NCBI RefSeq assembly: GCF_019740315.1
Contig: NZ_JAHXZR010000011.1
Span: forward strand, 62,001 to 126,000
Direction: 5' to 3'
DNA length: 64,000 nucleotides
DNA from: Oceanobacter mangrovi
GTDB taxonomy: Bacteria; Pseudomonadota; Gammaproteobacteria; Pseudomonadales; Oceanobacteraceae
Both the position numbers and the translations under genes were made by a program. The notes under the pieces were generated by a model, which saw only the letters and a list, made by a program, of their open reading frames with translations, ran no database searches and had not been told where the DNA came from. This document shows positions 26,634 through 36,874 of the stretch, one piece after another. How positions within the stretch are numbered: position 1 is the stretch's first letter; each line of letters starts with the position of its first letter.

Positions 26634-27767
26634 TCAGCGCCGTGGTTTGCTGTTGCTGTCACTCTTGCTGCTGTTATGACGCTGCTTTTGCTCATACGCC
26701 AGCTCATTGAGTAAACGGATCACGCTTTCGCTGTGACGTTCCATCGCAAACAACTTCTGGGTCATTTGTTTGTGATCACCGCGCTTGAAGGCTTCCAGGG
26801 CGGCGATGCCGTCCTGATGCACGCCATGATGAGGCTCTTTCAGACGACCAAAGGCGGTGAACTGGCGGAAGCGCTGGTAGCCTTCACCATCCGTCATCCA
26901 ATGACCAAGGCGGCATTCCGACTCATTGCCTGGCGGCCGGGAATCCTGGCCAGGTTCCTGAATCCGGGTGTAGACAGCATGCATCCACAACAGGTGATCA
27001 AGCTTCACGGAGTTCAGGAAGCCATGATCAGCACTGCTCTGAATCACCTTACTGGCCTGCTCCGACACCTGGCCAACCTGCATCACATCCGTCGCCATGG
27101 CATTAACGGTCTGCGCCAGCTGGCCGGACTGATTCCCCACCGTTTCTATCTGACCTGAGACCAGATCCACTTCGTCACCAATCTGCTCAATCAAACCGGC
27201 AATTTCGGTGGTCGCCTCAGCAGTACGACCTGCCAGTGTACGAACTTCATCGGCCACCACTGCAAAGCCCCGACCCTGTTCGCCAGCACGAGCGGCTTCG
27301 ATGGCGGCGTTCAAGGCCAGCAGATTGGTCTGTTCGGAAATGCTCTTGATCATCACCACAAAGTTGGCGATCCCCTCGGCCACTTTTTTCAGTCCGGTAA
27401 CGGATTCAAAAGCTTCGGAGGACTTGCTGCAAATAGTGTGTAACTGACCTCCAGCCTGCTGCAAACGATGGCCAACATCGCTGACGCTGGTGAGCACTCT
27501 GTGCAAGCTTTGGCTTTGTTCAGTCACATCACTGGCGTCACGAGTGACATCATCGCGTACCTGGTTGACCAGTCCGAACAGCCGGTTACAGCCGTGACTG
27601 ACGTCCTGATCGTTGCGCTGGTCCTCATGTGACAGCCGATCAATTTCTGCCTGCATGGCCAGAATTTGCTGCGCCTGCTGATCGTTGTCCCGTTGCAAAT
27701 CTGCCAGCTGTTGCTGCAGACGTTGGTTAGCCTCGCGGGCTTCCGTTAGTTTTCGATTTCCAAACAT
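26634..27767 (-). CDS. Soluble methyl-accepting chemoreceptor with C-terminal zinc-binding CZB domain
   Basis: A 377-residue cytoplasmic receptor with no membrane segment. Residues 7-50 are coiled coil. The conserved signalling tip is at about 143-176 ([20 protein letters not shown]). The C-terminal CZB domain has the 3His/Cys zinc set His258, Cys285 (CRLGHW), His313 and His317. CZB proteins sense zinc and, in Helicobacter TlpD, hypochlorous acid through the Zn-Cys centre. The start at 27767 (MFGNRKL) removes an unrelated upstream extension. The neighbours do not indicate a ligand. It probably couples to the chemotaxis array or another CheA system elsewhere. Confidence 0.92.
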   Translation of the reverse strand: MFGNRKLTEAREANQRLQQQLADLQRDNDQQAQQILAMQAEIDRLSHEDQRNDQDVSHGCNRLFGLVNQVRDDVTRDASDVTEQSQSLHRVLTSVSDVGHRLQQAGGQLHTICSKSSEAFESVTGLKKVAEGIANFVVMIKSISEQTNLLALNAAIEAARAGEQGRGFAVVADEVRTLAGRTAEATTEIAGLIEQIGDEVDLVSGQIETVGNQSGQLAQTVNAMATDVMQVGQVSEQASKVIQSSADHGFLNSVKLDHLLWMHAVYTRIQEPGQDSRPPGNESECRLGHWMTDGEGYQRFRQFTAFGRLKEPHHGVHQDGIAALEAFKRGDHKQMTQKLFAMERHSESVIRLLNELAYEQKQRHNSSKSDSNSKPRR

Positions 27768-27934
27768 AGTGAGTCCATAGCAGATATCTACAGCAAGTGT
27801 AGACGTTAGCGGCAAATTGCCAGCGCACTTGAGCCGCTTTTGCGGTTTGCTATCAAGGAAATATCTGGACTGGATTTTGGTTGCTACCTGAGCCGATAAT
27901 TCCGGCGCTTCTGCTCTGTTCTGGTATCGCTGTT

Positions 27935-28519
27935 ATGAAAATATTGCTGGCTTCTTCTTCGCCTTATCGGCGCCAACAACTGCAACAACTGGGGCTGCCG
28001 TTTGATTGCGCCAGCCCGGACATTGATGAAACACCACTGGTTCACGAGTCAATAGATGACTACGTGCTTCGACTGGCGCGCCAGAAGGCCGAGGTGCTCG
28101 CCAGTGACTGGCCAGAGCACTGGATTATCGGCAGCGATCAGTCCTGCAGTCTCAACGGTACGATTGTTGGAAAAGCCGGTAACCTTGAGCGAGCGCAGCA
28201 ACAATTACGGGATTGCAGCGGCCAGCGCATTCGTTTTGCCACCGCCGTGGCCCTCTGGCATCAGGGCCAGTGCCGAACTGCGCTGGAGCCCATCGAGGTG
28301 CAATTCCGCCAGCTGACGGATGCCGACATTCTCCATTACCTGCAACTAGAACAACCATTCGATTGTGCAGGCAGCTTCAAGATTGAGGGACTGGGAATTC
28401 ATTTGTTTGAAGGGATTTATGGCCGTGACTTCAACAGCCTGATTGGCTTGCCGTTGATCGCCTTACTGGAACTGTTCCGTCAGGCTGGAGCCAATCCGCT
28501 GGCCGAGGTGAAACGCTGA
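27935..28519 (+). CDS. yceF: 7-methyl-GTP pyrophosphatase, Maf/YceF type
   Basis: Maf proteins hydrolyse modified nucleoside triphosphates. The 194-residue protein begins with the family motif SSSPYRR and has DIDETP, then GSDQSCSLNG, then GSFKIEGLGIHLFE. This pattern fits the YceF (m7GTP) subgroup rather than the YhdE (dTTP/UTP) subgroup. The start at 27935 (MKILLASSS) fits the family. In many relatives yceF lies near rpmF and plsX; here it stands alone between a chemoreceptor and the gsp genes. Confidence 0.9.
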   Translation: MKILLASSSPYRRQQLQQLGLPFDCASPDIDETPLVHESIDDYVLRLARQKAEVLASDWPEHWIIGSDQSCSLNGTIVGKAGNLERAQQQLRDCSGQRIRFATAVALWHQGQCRTALEPIEVQFRQLTDADILHYLQLEQPFDCAGSFKIEGLGIHLFEGIYGRDFNSLIGLPLIALLELFRQAGANPLAEVKR

Positions 28520-28553
28520 GTATTGGAGTCACGCGGTTCGTTTAACCAATTCA

Positions 28554-28692
28554 CGTCATCCCGTACGCAAAGCTGATACGGGAACCATGCGGCGAAGAGA
28601 GTTTCATCGCCACATGGTTCCTGGGGCAAGCCCAGGAGGACGTATTTTTTATTCGGCTGATGCAAATAACGCCGTCATCCCGTACGCAAAGC
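28554..28692. repeat. REP-like element: 20-base direct repeat with multiple hairpins
   Basis: The 20-base sequence CGTCATCCCGTACGCAAAGC occurs exactly twice, at 28554 and 28673. In the first copy CCCGTA pairs with a downstream TACGGG. This is followed by a long stem (GGAACCATG at 28581 with CATGGTTCC at 28613; inner GGCGA/TCGCC), and a third stem CCTGGG/CCCAGG at 28620-28636. The second copy lacks a full partner. The layout, in the gap between two convergent genes, is typical of REP/BIME palindromes. No transposase is nearby. Confidence 0.75.
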
Positions 28693-28727
28693 AGTTACAG
28701 GAATACATTGCTCACACAGGCCAGGGC

Positions 28728-30644
28728 TCAGTCGTCCTCGCTTTCCTTGTTCAGTTCACCCATTGGCAGACCACGGAACAGGCCGTCCAGCTGGGTATCG
28801 AGATCATCTACGCCAAGCTGGTCAGACAACTTGAATTCCCAAATACCGTTAAATTTCTCACGAGTCACCTGGCGAGCCACTTCGCCGGTATTCACGACCG
28901 TTGGACGCAGAAATACCATCAGGTTGCTCTTGGTGTGTTCACTGCTGCTAGAACGGAACAGCCAGCCGATCAGAGGGATATCGCCCAGCAGTGGCACCTT
29001 GCTTTGGGTTTCAATAACGTCGTCACGGATCAGACCACCCAGAACCACAGTTTCTTCGTTGGCAGTCAGCACCATGGTTTTCACCGAGCGCTTGTTGGTG
29101 ATCAGGTCCGCACTGCCATCAACCGTGGTGGATGAAACGGATTCGGCGGTAGCTTCCACTTCCAGACGAATATCAGAACCATCGTGAATGTGAGGAATCA
29201 CTTTCAGCGTCACACCAACGTCTTCGCGGGTAATGGTGGTGAAGGGGTTTGAATTACTGGAAGAAGCGGTTGAACCGGTACGGAACGGTACGTTCTGGCC
29301 GACCACGATTTCCGCTTCATGGTTATCCATGGTCAGAATGCTTGGCGTCGACAACAGGTTGGTGTTGCTGTTGCTCTGCAATGCCTGCAGGATCACACCA
29401 AAGCTGAAGTTGCCGTTCAGTTCGCTGTATCCACCAATGGTCAGACCACTGCCAAGAGCATCACCGTAATCACCACTGACAATACTGGTGGCAATTGAAC
29501 TGATCGAAGGCCCGGCATCACTGAAGTTGGTCGCCGCCACCGGATTGTTGATGTCACCGCTGGCCCACTGCACACCCAGCGCATCGTCAACACTGCCAGT
29601 CACTTCGACAATGGCCGATTCAATCAACACCTGGGCACGGCGAACGTCGAGAGAGCTGACCAGCTCCTGAATTTCTTTCATCAAGGATGGCTCAGCACGC
29701 ACCACCAGCGCGTTGAGATCTTCGTCGGCATATATACCCACATTGCCCTTCACCTGGGCGGCATCCTTGTCATTACTGGTAACTTCGCCCATCAGGCCTT
29801 TCAGCAACTCGGCCAGCTTGGACGCGTCGGCATATTGCAGTCGAATAACCTGGGCACTGCCCGAGAAATAGGACGGCTTGTCGAGTTCTTCGATCAAACG
29901 ACGAATACGTTCACGGGCGGTTTTTTCGCCCTTGATGATCAGCCGATTGCTACGCTCATCTGCCACCACCCGAATGCTGCCAGCGGTGTTGCTGCCTTCA
30001 CCATTGCCCTGGCTGACCTTTTGCGGGTCCAGACTCTGCAACATGGTCACCACGTTGCCGACCCAGGCTTCTTTCAGCTGCACCACTTCCAGCTCTTCAC
30101 TGCCGGAGCGGTCGAGACGATCAATAATCTGTTCAATCCGGTCGATGTTGGCAGCATGGTCAGAAATGATCAGGGCGTTGGCCGACTTGACCCCGGCCAG
30201 GTGGCCGTATTTGGCCACCAGCGGCCGCAAAATTGGCACCAGATCCAGCGCCGGAGTGTTCTTGATCATGATCACCTTGGTGAGCATTTCCTGGCTGCCC
30301 GGCGCGACCTTGGTGTCGAGATCACGGCCCACCTGTTTGACGTCGTTCTGCTGCACAATCAACACCACGTCACCAGCAGGAATGGCCGCAAAGCCATGCA
30401 GGTCGAGTACCGACAGGAACAACTCATAAACACCGTTGGCATTCATCGGATCGCTGCTGAGGACGTTGACCTTGCCCTTGACCCGCGGATCAATCACAAA
30501 ACTCTTGCCAGTAATATCCGCAACCTGGCTGATAAAGGCACCGATGTCCGCTTCTTTCAGATTGATCTGCCAGCTTTCCTGCGCGCTGGCGTTCAAGCCC
30601 AGCAGCAACAAGGCAGTCATTGCCCAATATTTGATAGCACCCAT
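28728..30644 (-). CDS. gspD: Type II secretion system secretin GspD
   Basis: The outer-membrane channel of type II secretion. The 638-residue protein has a signal peptide (ends NASAQE). N0-N3 domains follow (about 25-330, with FVIDPRVKGKVNVLS in N0/N1). The secretin domain is at about 335-600 (VPFRTGSTAS, then GDIPLIGWLFR). There is no lipobox, so its piloting must involve another factor. It starts four bases after the gspC stop and is the last gene of gspN-gspC-gspD. The ATPase, platform and pseudopilin genes are not adjacent. Confidence 0.96.
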   Translation of the reverse strand: MGAIKYWAMTALLLLGLNASAQESWQINLKEADIGAFISQVADITGKSFVIDPRVKGKVNVLSSDPMNANGVYELFLSVLDLHGFAAIPAGDVVLIVQQNDVKQVGRDLDTKVAPGSQEMLTKVIMIKNTPALDLVPILRPLVAKYGHLAGVKSANALIISDHAANIDRIEQIIDRLDRSGSEELEVVQLKEAWVGNVVTMLQSLDPQKVSQGNGEGSNTAGSIRVVADERSNRLIIKGEKTARERIRRLIEELDKPSYFSGSAQVIRLQYADASKLAELLKGLMGEVTSNDKDAAQVKGNVGIYADEDLNALVVRAEPSLMKEIQELVSSLDVRRAQVLIESAIVEVTGSVDDALGVQWASGDINNPVAATNFSDAGPSISSIATSIVSGDYGDALGSGLTIGGYSELNGNFSFGVILQALQSNSNTNLLSTPSILTMDNHEAEIVVGQNVPFRTGSTASSSNSNPFTTITREDVGVTLKVIPHIHDGSDIRLEVEATAESVSSTTVDGSADLITNKRSVKTMVLTANEETVVLGGLIRDDVIETQSKVPLLGDIPLIGWLFRSSSSEHTKSNLMVFLRPTVVNTGEVARQVTREKFNGIWEFKLSDQLGVDDLDTQLDGLFRGLPMGELNKESEDD

Positions 30645-30648
30645 CGAT

Positions 30649-31542
30649 TTATTCCAAGCTGTGGTTAACGGTGAAACGACTGTCGCCGCGCTGTACTTCG
30701 ATCATAACTTCGCCAGCGTTCTGCAGGTCTGCCAGCAAACTCTGGTCACTGGCAGGATCACCCAGTGACTGGCCGTTCAGCGACAGCACCACATCACCAG
30801 GTCGTAATTTGAATTGCATCAGCGGTGAACCGGGTTTGACCCGATAGCCTTCACCACTGCCTTGTGGCTCAAGACCCATTTTGTTTAATGCTGCCACCGG
30901 ATCTTCAGAGATTTCAGCACTGGCCACATCAACAAATTCATCGGCGTTGCGGACTTTCTTGAAACGATCCATCAACGAGCCCTTGGTAAGCCGTTCCGGC
31001 AACTGATCAGCATCCGGATCGCCGTCACGATCAGCGCTCGGCGCGATGTTGCGGACTTCCGAGCCTTTCATCGGCGCATCGTCAAACTTGAGGGTTTCGA
31101 GCTTGCCTGCGGTATCCAGAATAATGCGGTCGGGTTGTACACCGGCCAGTTTGGTACGCCCCTGCACGGTGTCACCCATGCGGAAATATTCACCAGGACG
31201 GCCGGAGACAGAAACAATGGCGCTCGACAGTTCAGCCCGGGATGACTGGTTAATGCCCAGCAGGGTCAGACGCAGTTTGGTTTCCGGCGCTTCAACCGCT
31301 TGCTGCACCACTTTCGGCGGTTCACGGGAAGGCTCACCAAACAGGTGATAACGGGAAGTTCCGGCAGTTTGCGGCGCAGCACTGTCTTTGGCCGCCACCG
31401 CTGGCGCCTGTAACACCAGCGGTGCTGGTGCCACAACGTCCCAGATCAGCTGGGAAGCCTGCCAGCTGATCGCCAGGGTCAGCGCCAGCTTGCCGGTCAG
31501 CAGGGTCAGTTTTTGCCACACAGGCAGTTGTACCGCATTCAT
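30649..31542 (-). CDS. gspC: Type II secretion system inner-membrane protein GspC
   Basis: GspC links the inner-membrane platform to the GspD periplasmic domains. The 297-residue protein has one N-terminal membrane helix (about 14-34), a Pro/Ala-rich linker, and a homology region (about 60-150, with RLTLLGI and FRMGDTV). A C-terminal PDZ domain follows (about 205-295, LRPGDVVLSLNGQSL). The ATG at 31542 is chosen over a TTG 20 codons upstream, which would lie before an unlikely Cys/His-rich leader. It sits between gspN and gspD. Confidence 0.92.
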   Translation of the reverse strand: MNAVQLPVWQKLTLLTGKLALTLAISWQASQLIWDVVAPAPLVLQAPAVAAKDSAAPQTAGTSRYHLFGEPSREPPKVVQQAVEAPETKLRLTLLGINQSSRAELSSAIVSVSGRPGEYFRMGDTVQGRTKLAGVQPDRIILDTAGKLETLKFDDAPMKGSEVRNIAPSADRDGDPDADQLPERLTKGSLMDRFKKVRNADEFVDVASAEISEDPVAALNKMGLEPQGSGEGYRVKPGSPLMQFKLRPGDVVLSLNGQSLGDPASDQSLLADLQNAGEVMIEVQRGDSRFTVNHSLE

Positions 31543-31576
31543 ATCCAAATCAGGTCGCTCCGGGTCGGCGCCAAGG

Positions 31577-32338
31577 TTATAGAATCTTCCGTGACACTTC
31601 AAAAATCACCGTGTCTTCGGTTGCCTTGTTAGGCCATTGCTGGCCCAGTACGTCGACAAAACGACGGCGCACCGACACCCCTGCCCAGCCATCCGGCTGC
31701 AAGAATCCGGTGGCCAGATTGGCACCGTCGGTGGTGACGACATCCAGTACCGCCTTGTCCTTGTCCATGCCCAGATTACCAACCAGCATCGGTACATCGG
31801 CATTAATGGTCTTGCGATCAACCGGGAATTCGGTCTTGCCACCGCTGTAGACAAGACGACCGGCAATGTCCGCCAGCTGGCGGGTTTGCAAATTGCCACT
31901 CAGGCTCAACGCAGAGATTTCCAATTCGCCATTCAGACTGACTTTCTGGCGTCGCAACAGTGGTTGTAACAGTGCGCTATCGACATAACCGTCGAAGTCG
32001 TGAATTTGCAGTTCACCACTGGGGGAAGCCGTCAGCTCACCCGAACCACGCAGATCACGGCCTTCAACCTTGATATCAGCTACCAGTGCACCACCCAGCA
32101 ACGCCAGTGGTTGCAATTGCCACTCACCGTCGAGAGTTCCGACCATTCGATCACTAAGCTGAAAACGGCCATCCCACAGCGTACCGGCAACCGATTCCAC
32201 CTTCACAGGCAGACCTTTCAGCTGCGGTTCGGCGTAGTGCCAGACAAAGTGCAGGGGAACGGTAATCACCAGGAAAACCAGCAGGGAGAGCAATCCCAAT
32301 AACAGATACCAGCGGGCGCTCCAGATGGCAGACAACAT
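31577..32338 (-). CDS. gspN: Type II secretion system protein GspN
   Basis: An accessory inner-membrane protein of some type II systems. The 253-residue protein has one N-terminal helix (about 9-30) followed by a beta-rich periplasmic domain. Recognised by GTLWDGRFQL and the overall pattern of repeated strand segments, plus position directly ahead of gspC. It is not essential in systems where tested, as I recall. First gene of the gspNCD operon; the ribosome-binding site is weak. Confidence 0.85.
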   Translation of the reverse strand: MLSAIWSARWYLLLGLLSLLVFLVITVPLHFVWHYAEPQLKGLPVKVESVAGTLWDGRFQLSDRMVGTLDGEWQLQPLALLGGALVADIKVEGRDLRGSGELTASPSGELQIHDFDGYVDSALLQPLLRRQKVSLNGELEISALSLSGNLQTRQLADIAGRLVYSGGKTEFPVDRKTINADVPMLVGNLGMDKDKAVLDVVTTDGANLATGFLQPDGWAGVSVRRRFVDVLGQQWPNKATEDTVIFEVSRKIL

Positions 32339-32501
32339 GACTATAAAAAATCCATTACTAAATATTTGCGAGTCATTCTACTGACAGGGGGCGGGAGTCT
32401 AAAGCCGGGATATGACAGCTGTGTAACAAATCTTCAACCTCCCTGTCGTTATTGGCCATCCGACCAGCGGCTATCACAAGCTGGCGGGCCAACGACTCTT
32501 G

Positions 32502-32795
32502 TTATTGTTCCGTTCTACCATGAACCACCCGCTGACGCACGGCTTCGTCGCCAGCGATCAGCCGCAGCTTTTGCTGGCGGCCCAGTTGTTTGACCCGATA
32601 CTCACAGCGTAGTGCTGCCGCCTTATCGGGTAGCTGAATGCTCCATTCGAGCTGCAGGGGAGTCTTGCCCCGCAGCGCCCTGGCGGCCTTTTTACTGCCA
32701 CCACTGTGTTCCCGAAAGCGGCGAATAACGTGATTGGTGGCGCCACAATAAAGCTGTCCCAGATTGTTCCGGATCAGATAGACAAACCACGCCAT
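32502..32795 (-). CDS. GIY-YIG nuclease-family protein (UPF0213 type)
   Basis: A 97-residue protein made of a single GIY-YIG fold. Conserved features are VYLIRN (the GIY part), LYCGATNHVIRRFREH (the YIG part with catalytic Arg), and a final helical segment. The UPF0213/YhbQ group is small and of unclear role, with weak DNase activity reported for E. coli YhbQ. The ATG at 32795 (MAWFVYLIRN) is chosen because the extra upstream residues are not family-like. It is a single gene on this strand. Confidence 0.85.
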   Translation of the reverse strand: MAWFVYLIRNNLGQLYCGATNHVIRRFREHSGGSKKAARALRGKTPLQLEWSIQLPDKAAALRCEYRVKQLGRQQKLRLIAGDEAVRQRVVHGRTEQ

Positions 32796-33005
32796 TTCCA
32801 AATCTTCGTCTTTTACTGTCAATCCTGATTCCAAACCACAACCATTGAATTTCCCATACCTGGCAAGGATGTCTATCCTCTGCCCTGCGCCAGCCAGCAC
32901 AGATGGCTCGCGGGTGATTGAACCGCTGATGCTAACAGTGATCCGATAGTGTTGTTACCCCAAGCCGGTTTTCCGGCTACTCGTTCCGCAGCCCAGAGCC
33001 TACGT

Positions 33006-33701
33006 ATGATTGTCAGTACCCGTTTATTTCGTGAACCCGTCAGTGGCTTTACCCATTTGGCCGGTGCCCTGCTCGCCATCGTGGCACTTGCCATTCTGTG
33101 CGTGCAGGCCGCCGAGCATGGAGACATCTGGCAGCAGGTGTCGTTCCCGATTTTTGGTATCTGCATGCTACTGATGTTTGCCAGCAGTGCCGTCTACCAT
33201 TTGGTACATGGTTCAGAACAACGCATCAAACGTCTCAAGCGACTCGACCATATGGCGATTTTTCTGATGATTGCCGGGACCTACACGCCAATTTGTCTGG
33301 TGCCATTAAACGGCCCGTTAGGATGGTGGCTGTTTGCTGGTGTGTGGGCGCTGGCGGCGGCCGGAATTGGCCTGAAGATTTTCTGGATTCACGCCCCGCG
33401 CTGGTTATCAACGCTGATTTATCTGGCGATGGGCTGGCTGATCGTACTGGCGATTAATCCGGCAATGGAACGCATTCCCGCCAGCGTGTTGCACTGGCTT
33501 GTAGCCGGCGGACTGTTTTATACCATCGGCGCCATTATCTACGCCTGCAAATGGCCCAATCCCTGGCCACGCTTTATTGGCTTCCATGAAATCTGGCATC
33601 TGTTTGTCATGGCCGGTGTCTTTTGCCACTTCTGGGCGATTGCCTATGGCCTCGCCGACTTTGATGTTGCGGCGATAAATGCGATGCTGACCACTGGTTA
33701 A
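33006..33701 (+). CDS. Hemolysin III / PAQR-family membrane protein
   Basis: A 231-residue seven-helix membrane protein. The family metal-site motifs are visible: GFTHLAGAL near the N-terminus, SAVYHLVHGS in the first third, KRLDHMAIFLMIAGTYTP in the middle, and FHEIWHLFVMAG near the end. The His and Asp of these motifs form a zinc site in PAQR proteins. The name hemolysin III is historical; a role in membrane lipid homeostasis is more likely. It is followed 22 bases later by arfB on the same strand. Confidence 0.9.
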   Translation: MIVSTRLFREPVSGFTHLAGALLAIVALAILCVQAAEHGDIWQQVSFPIFGICMLLMFASSAVYHLVHGSEQRIKRLKRLDHMAIFLMIAGTYTPICLVPLNGPLGWWLFAGVWALAAAGIGLKIFWIHAPRWLSTLIYLAMGWLIVLAINPAMERIPASVLHWLVAGGLFYTIGAIIYACKWPNPWPRFIGFHEIWHLFVMAGVFCHFWAIAYGLADFDVAAINAMLTTG

Positions 33702-33723
33702 CGAAACAGGGCAAGACGACCGG

Positions 33724-34158
33724 ATGGCAGATACAGACAACGGCCTCTACATAAATCATCGCATCTGTATTCCCATGGATGAGATCGACATGCAGGCAAT
33801 CCGCGCCCAGGGCGCCGGCGGCCAGAACGTCAACAAGGTCTCCAGTGCCATTCACCTGCGCTTTGATATTGCCAATTCAAGCCTGCCGGAAGCCATTCGG
33901 GAACGTTTGCTGGAGCAAAAAGATTCACGCCTGACCAAGGAAGGCGTGCTGGTGATCAAGGCACAGCAGTTCCGCACCCAGGAGAAGAATCGCGAAGACG
34001 CCCTTGAGCGCCTGAGAGAAATGGTCCTGCAGGCTACCGTGGTACAGACTCCCCGGATTGCCACCCGACCAACCCGCTCCTCACAGCGTAAACGGGTTGA
34101 TGAAAAGAACCGTCGTGGTCAGGTCAAGGCCATGCGTGGCAAGGTCAGTGATTACTGA
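33724..34158 (+). CDS. arfB: Alternative ribosome-rescue factor ArfB (YaeJ)
   Basis: A peptidyl-tRNA hydrolase that frees ribosomes stalled at mRNA ends without a stop codon. The 144-residue protein has the catalytic GGQ at residues 32-34 (GAGGQNVNKVSSA) and the basic, unstructured C-terminal tail (RSSQRKRVDEKNRRGQVKA) that enters the empty mRNA channel. No codon-recognition domain is present, which separates it from RF1/RF2. It is likely co-transcribed with the hemolysin III homologue. Confidence 0.94.
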   Translation: MADTDNGLYINHRICIPMDEIDMQAIRAQGAGGQNVNKVSSAIHLRFDIANSSLPEAIRERLLEQKDSRLTKEGVLVIKAQQFRTQEKNREDALERLREMVLQATVVQTPRIATRPTRSSQRKRVDEKNRRGQVKAMRGKVSDY

Positions 34159-34185
34159 CTTGCCGTCAGGCTCAAGCGCTACGGT

Positions 34186-34980
34186 CTAACTGCCGCGAGC
34201 CTTGCGAATCAGCGCATAGGCTTGCTGGATTTGCTGGGTTTTCTCTTTCGCCAGCCGCACCATTTCTTCCGGCACCCCGGTAGCACTGAGTTTGTCCGGG
34301 TGATTCTGGCTCATCAGCTTGCGATAAGCTTTCTTGAGGCTGTCATCGTCAATATCCGGACTGACTTCCAGGGTGTTATACGCCTGTTGCAGCTGGTCTT
34401 CACGACTGGCACCACCATTACGGGACTGGTAGATCACCGATTCAATGCGCGCCCGCACCTCGTCCATTTGCCGCTGACTGATGCCCAGACAATTACTCAT
34501 GTGCTCAATCAGCGCCCACTCGGCGCGGGTGATATCACCATCGGCATAGGCAATGGAAATGACCACCTCAAGGAACATCTGCGCCATGGGTGCACTCATC
34601 ATTGGCCGCAGCTTCTGCAGGTCTGCATCCAGTTCGGAACCCGCGGTCTTGCCTTGCTGAAACCAGCGAATCGCTTGCTGGCGGGCTTCGCCCTTCAGCT
34701 CCATCCGATCCATCACAAAGTTGGCAGCAGCAATTTCCTGTTCAGATACCCGGCCGTCAGACTTGGCCACCAGCCCCATGCAACGATAAAGGCTGGAAAT
34801 AAACAGCGTGCGGATATCGCCCAGTGACGTCACGCCCGGCATCAGTTCCATCGAACCGGTGAGGAAGCGCTCCAGATTCTGATCGAACAGATGTCCAACA
34901 AAACCGCCGACCATGGCACCAAACGGACCGCCACTAAACAGTCCGACCATGCTGCCCATCAGCTTACCCATCCATAGCAT
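34186..34980 (-). CDS. djlA: Membrane-anchored J-domain co-chaperone DjlA
   Basis: A DnaK co-chaperone. The 264-residue protein has a Gly-rich hydrophobic N-terminal helix (GPFGAMVGGFVGHLFD), a TerB-like helical domain (about 45-165), and a C-terminal J domain (about 200-264). The J domain carries HPD in SQNHPDKL. Its ATG abuts the murU stop (TAAATG), so translation is coupled. It is the third gene of amgK-murU-djlA. Confidence 0.92.
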   Translation of the reverse strand: MLWMGKLMGSMVGLFSGGPFGAMVGGFVGHLFDQNLERFLTGSMELMPGVTSLGDIRTLFISSLYRCMGLVAKSDGRVSEQEIAAANFVMDRMELKGEARQQAIRWFQQGKTAGSELDADLQKLRPMMSAPMAQMFLEVVISIAYADGDITRAEWALIEHMSNCLGISQRQMDEVRARIESVIYQSRNGGASREDQLQQAYNTLEVSPDIDDDSLKKAYRKLMSQNHPDKLSATGVPEEMVRLAKEKTQQIQQAYALIRKARGS

Positions 34981-36704
<1,724 letters not shown>

Positions 36705-36874
36705 TTTGGCTCCAACATAACTTGTCGAACTAAAATTGCGCACGCTGGGCGTCGCCCGTATCATCTGCGCGCAACAAACACACTGGACACCATGCGACAG
36801 GTTCGGGTAATCCAGCGGGTTGGTAAGATAACACAGTTGATTTGACAGGCACTCACAAGGCACCTTGGCTCCGC

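Noticed and set aside
29835-30668. Long open frame of 277 codons opposite gspD
   Set aside because: Antisense shadow of a clear secretin; composition (many His and Gln) is typical of such shadows.
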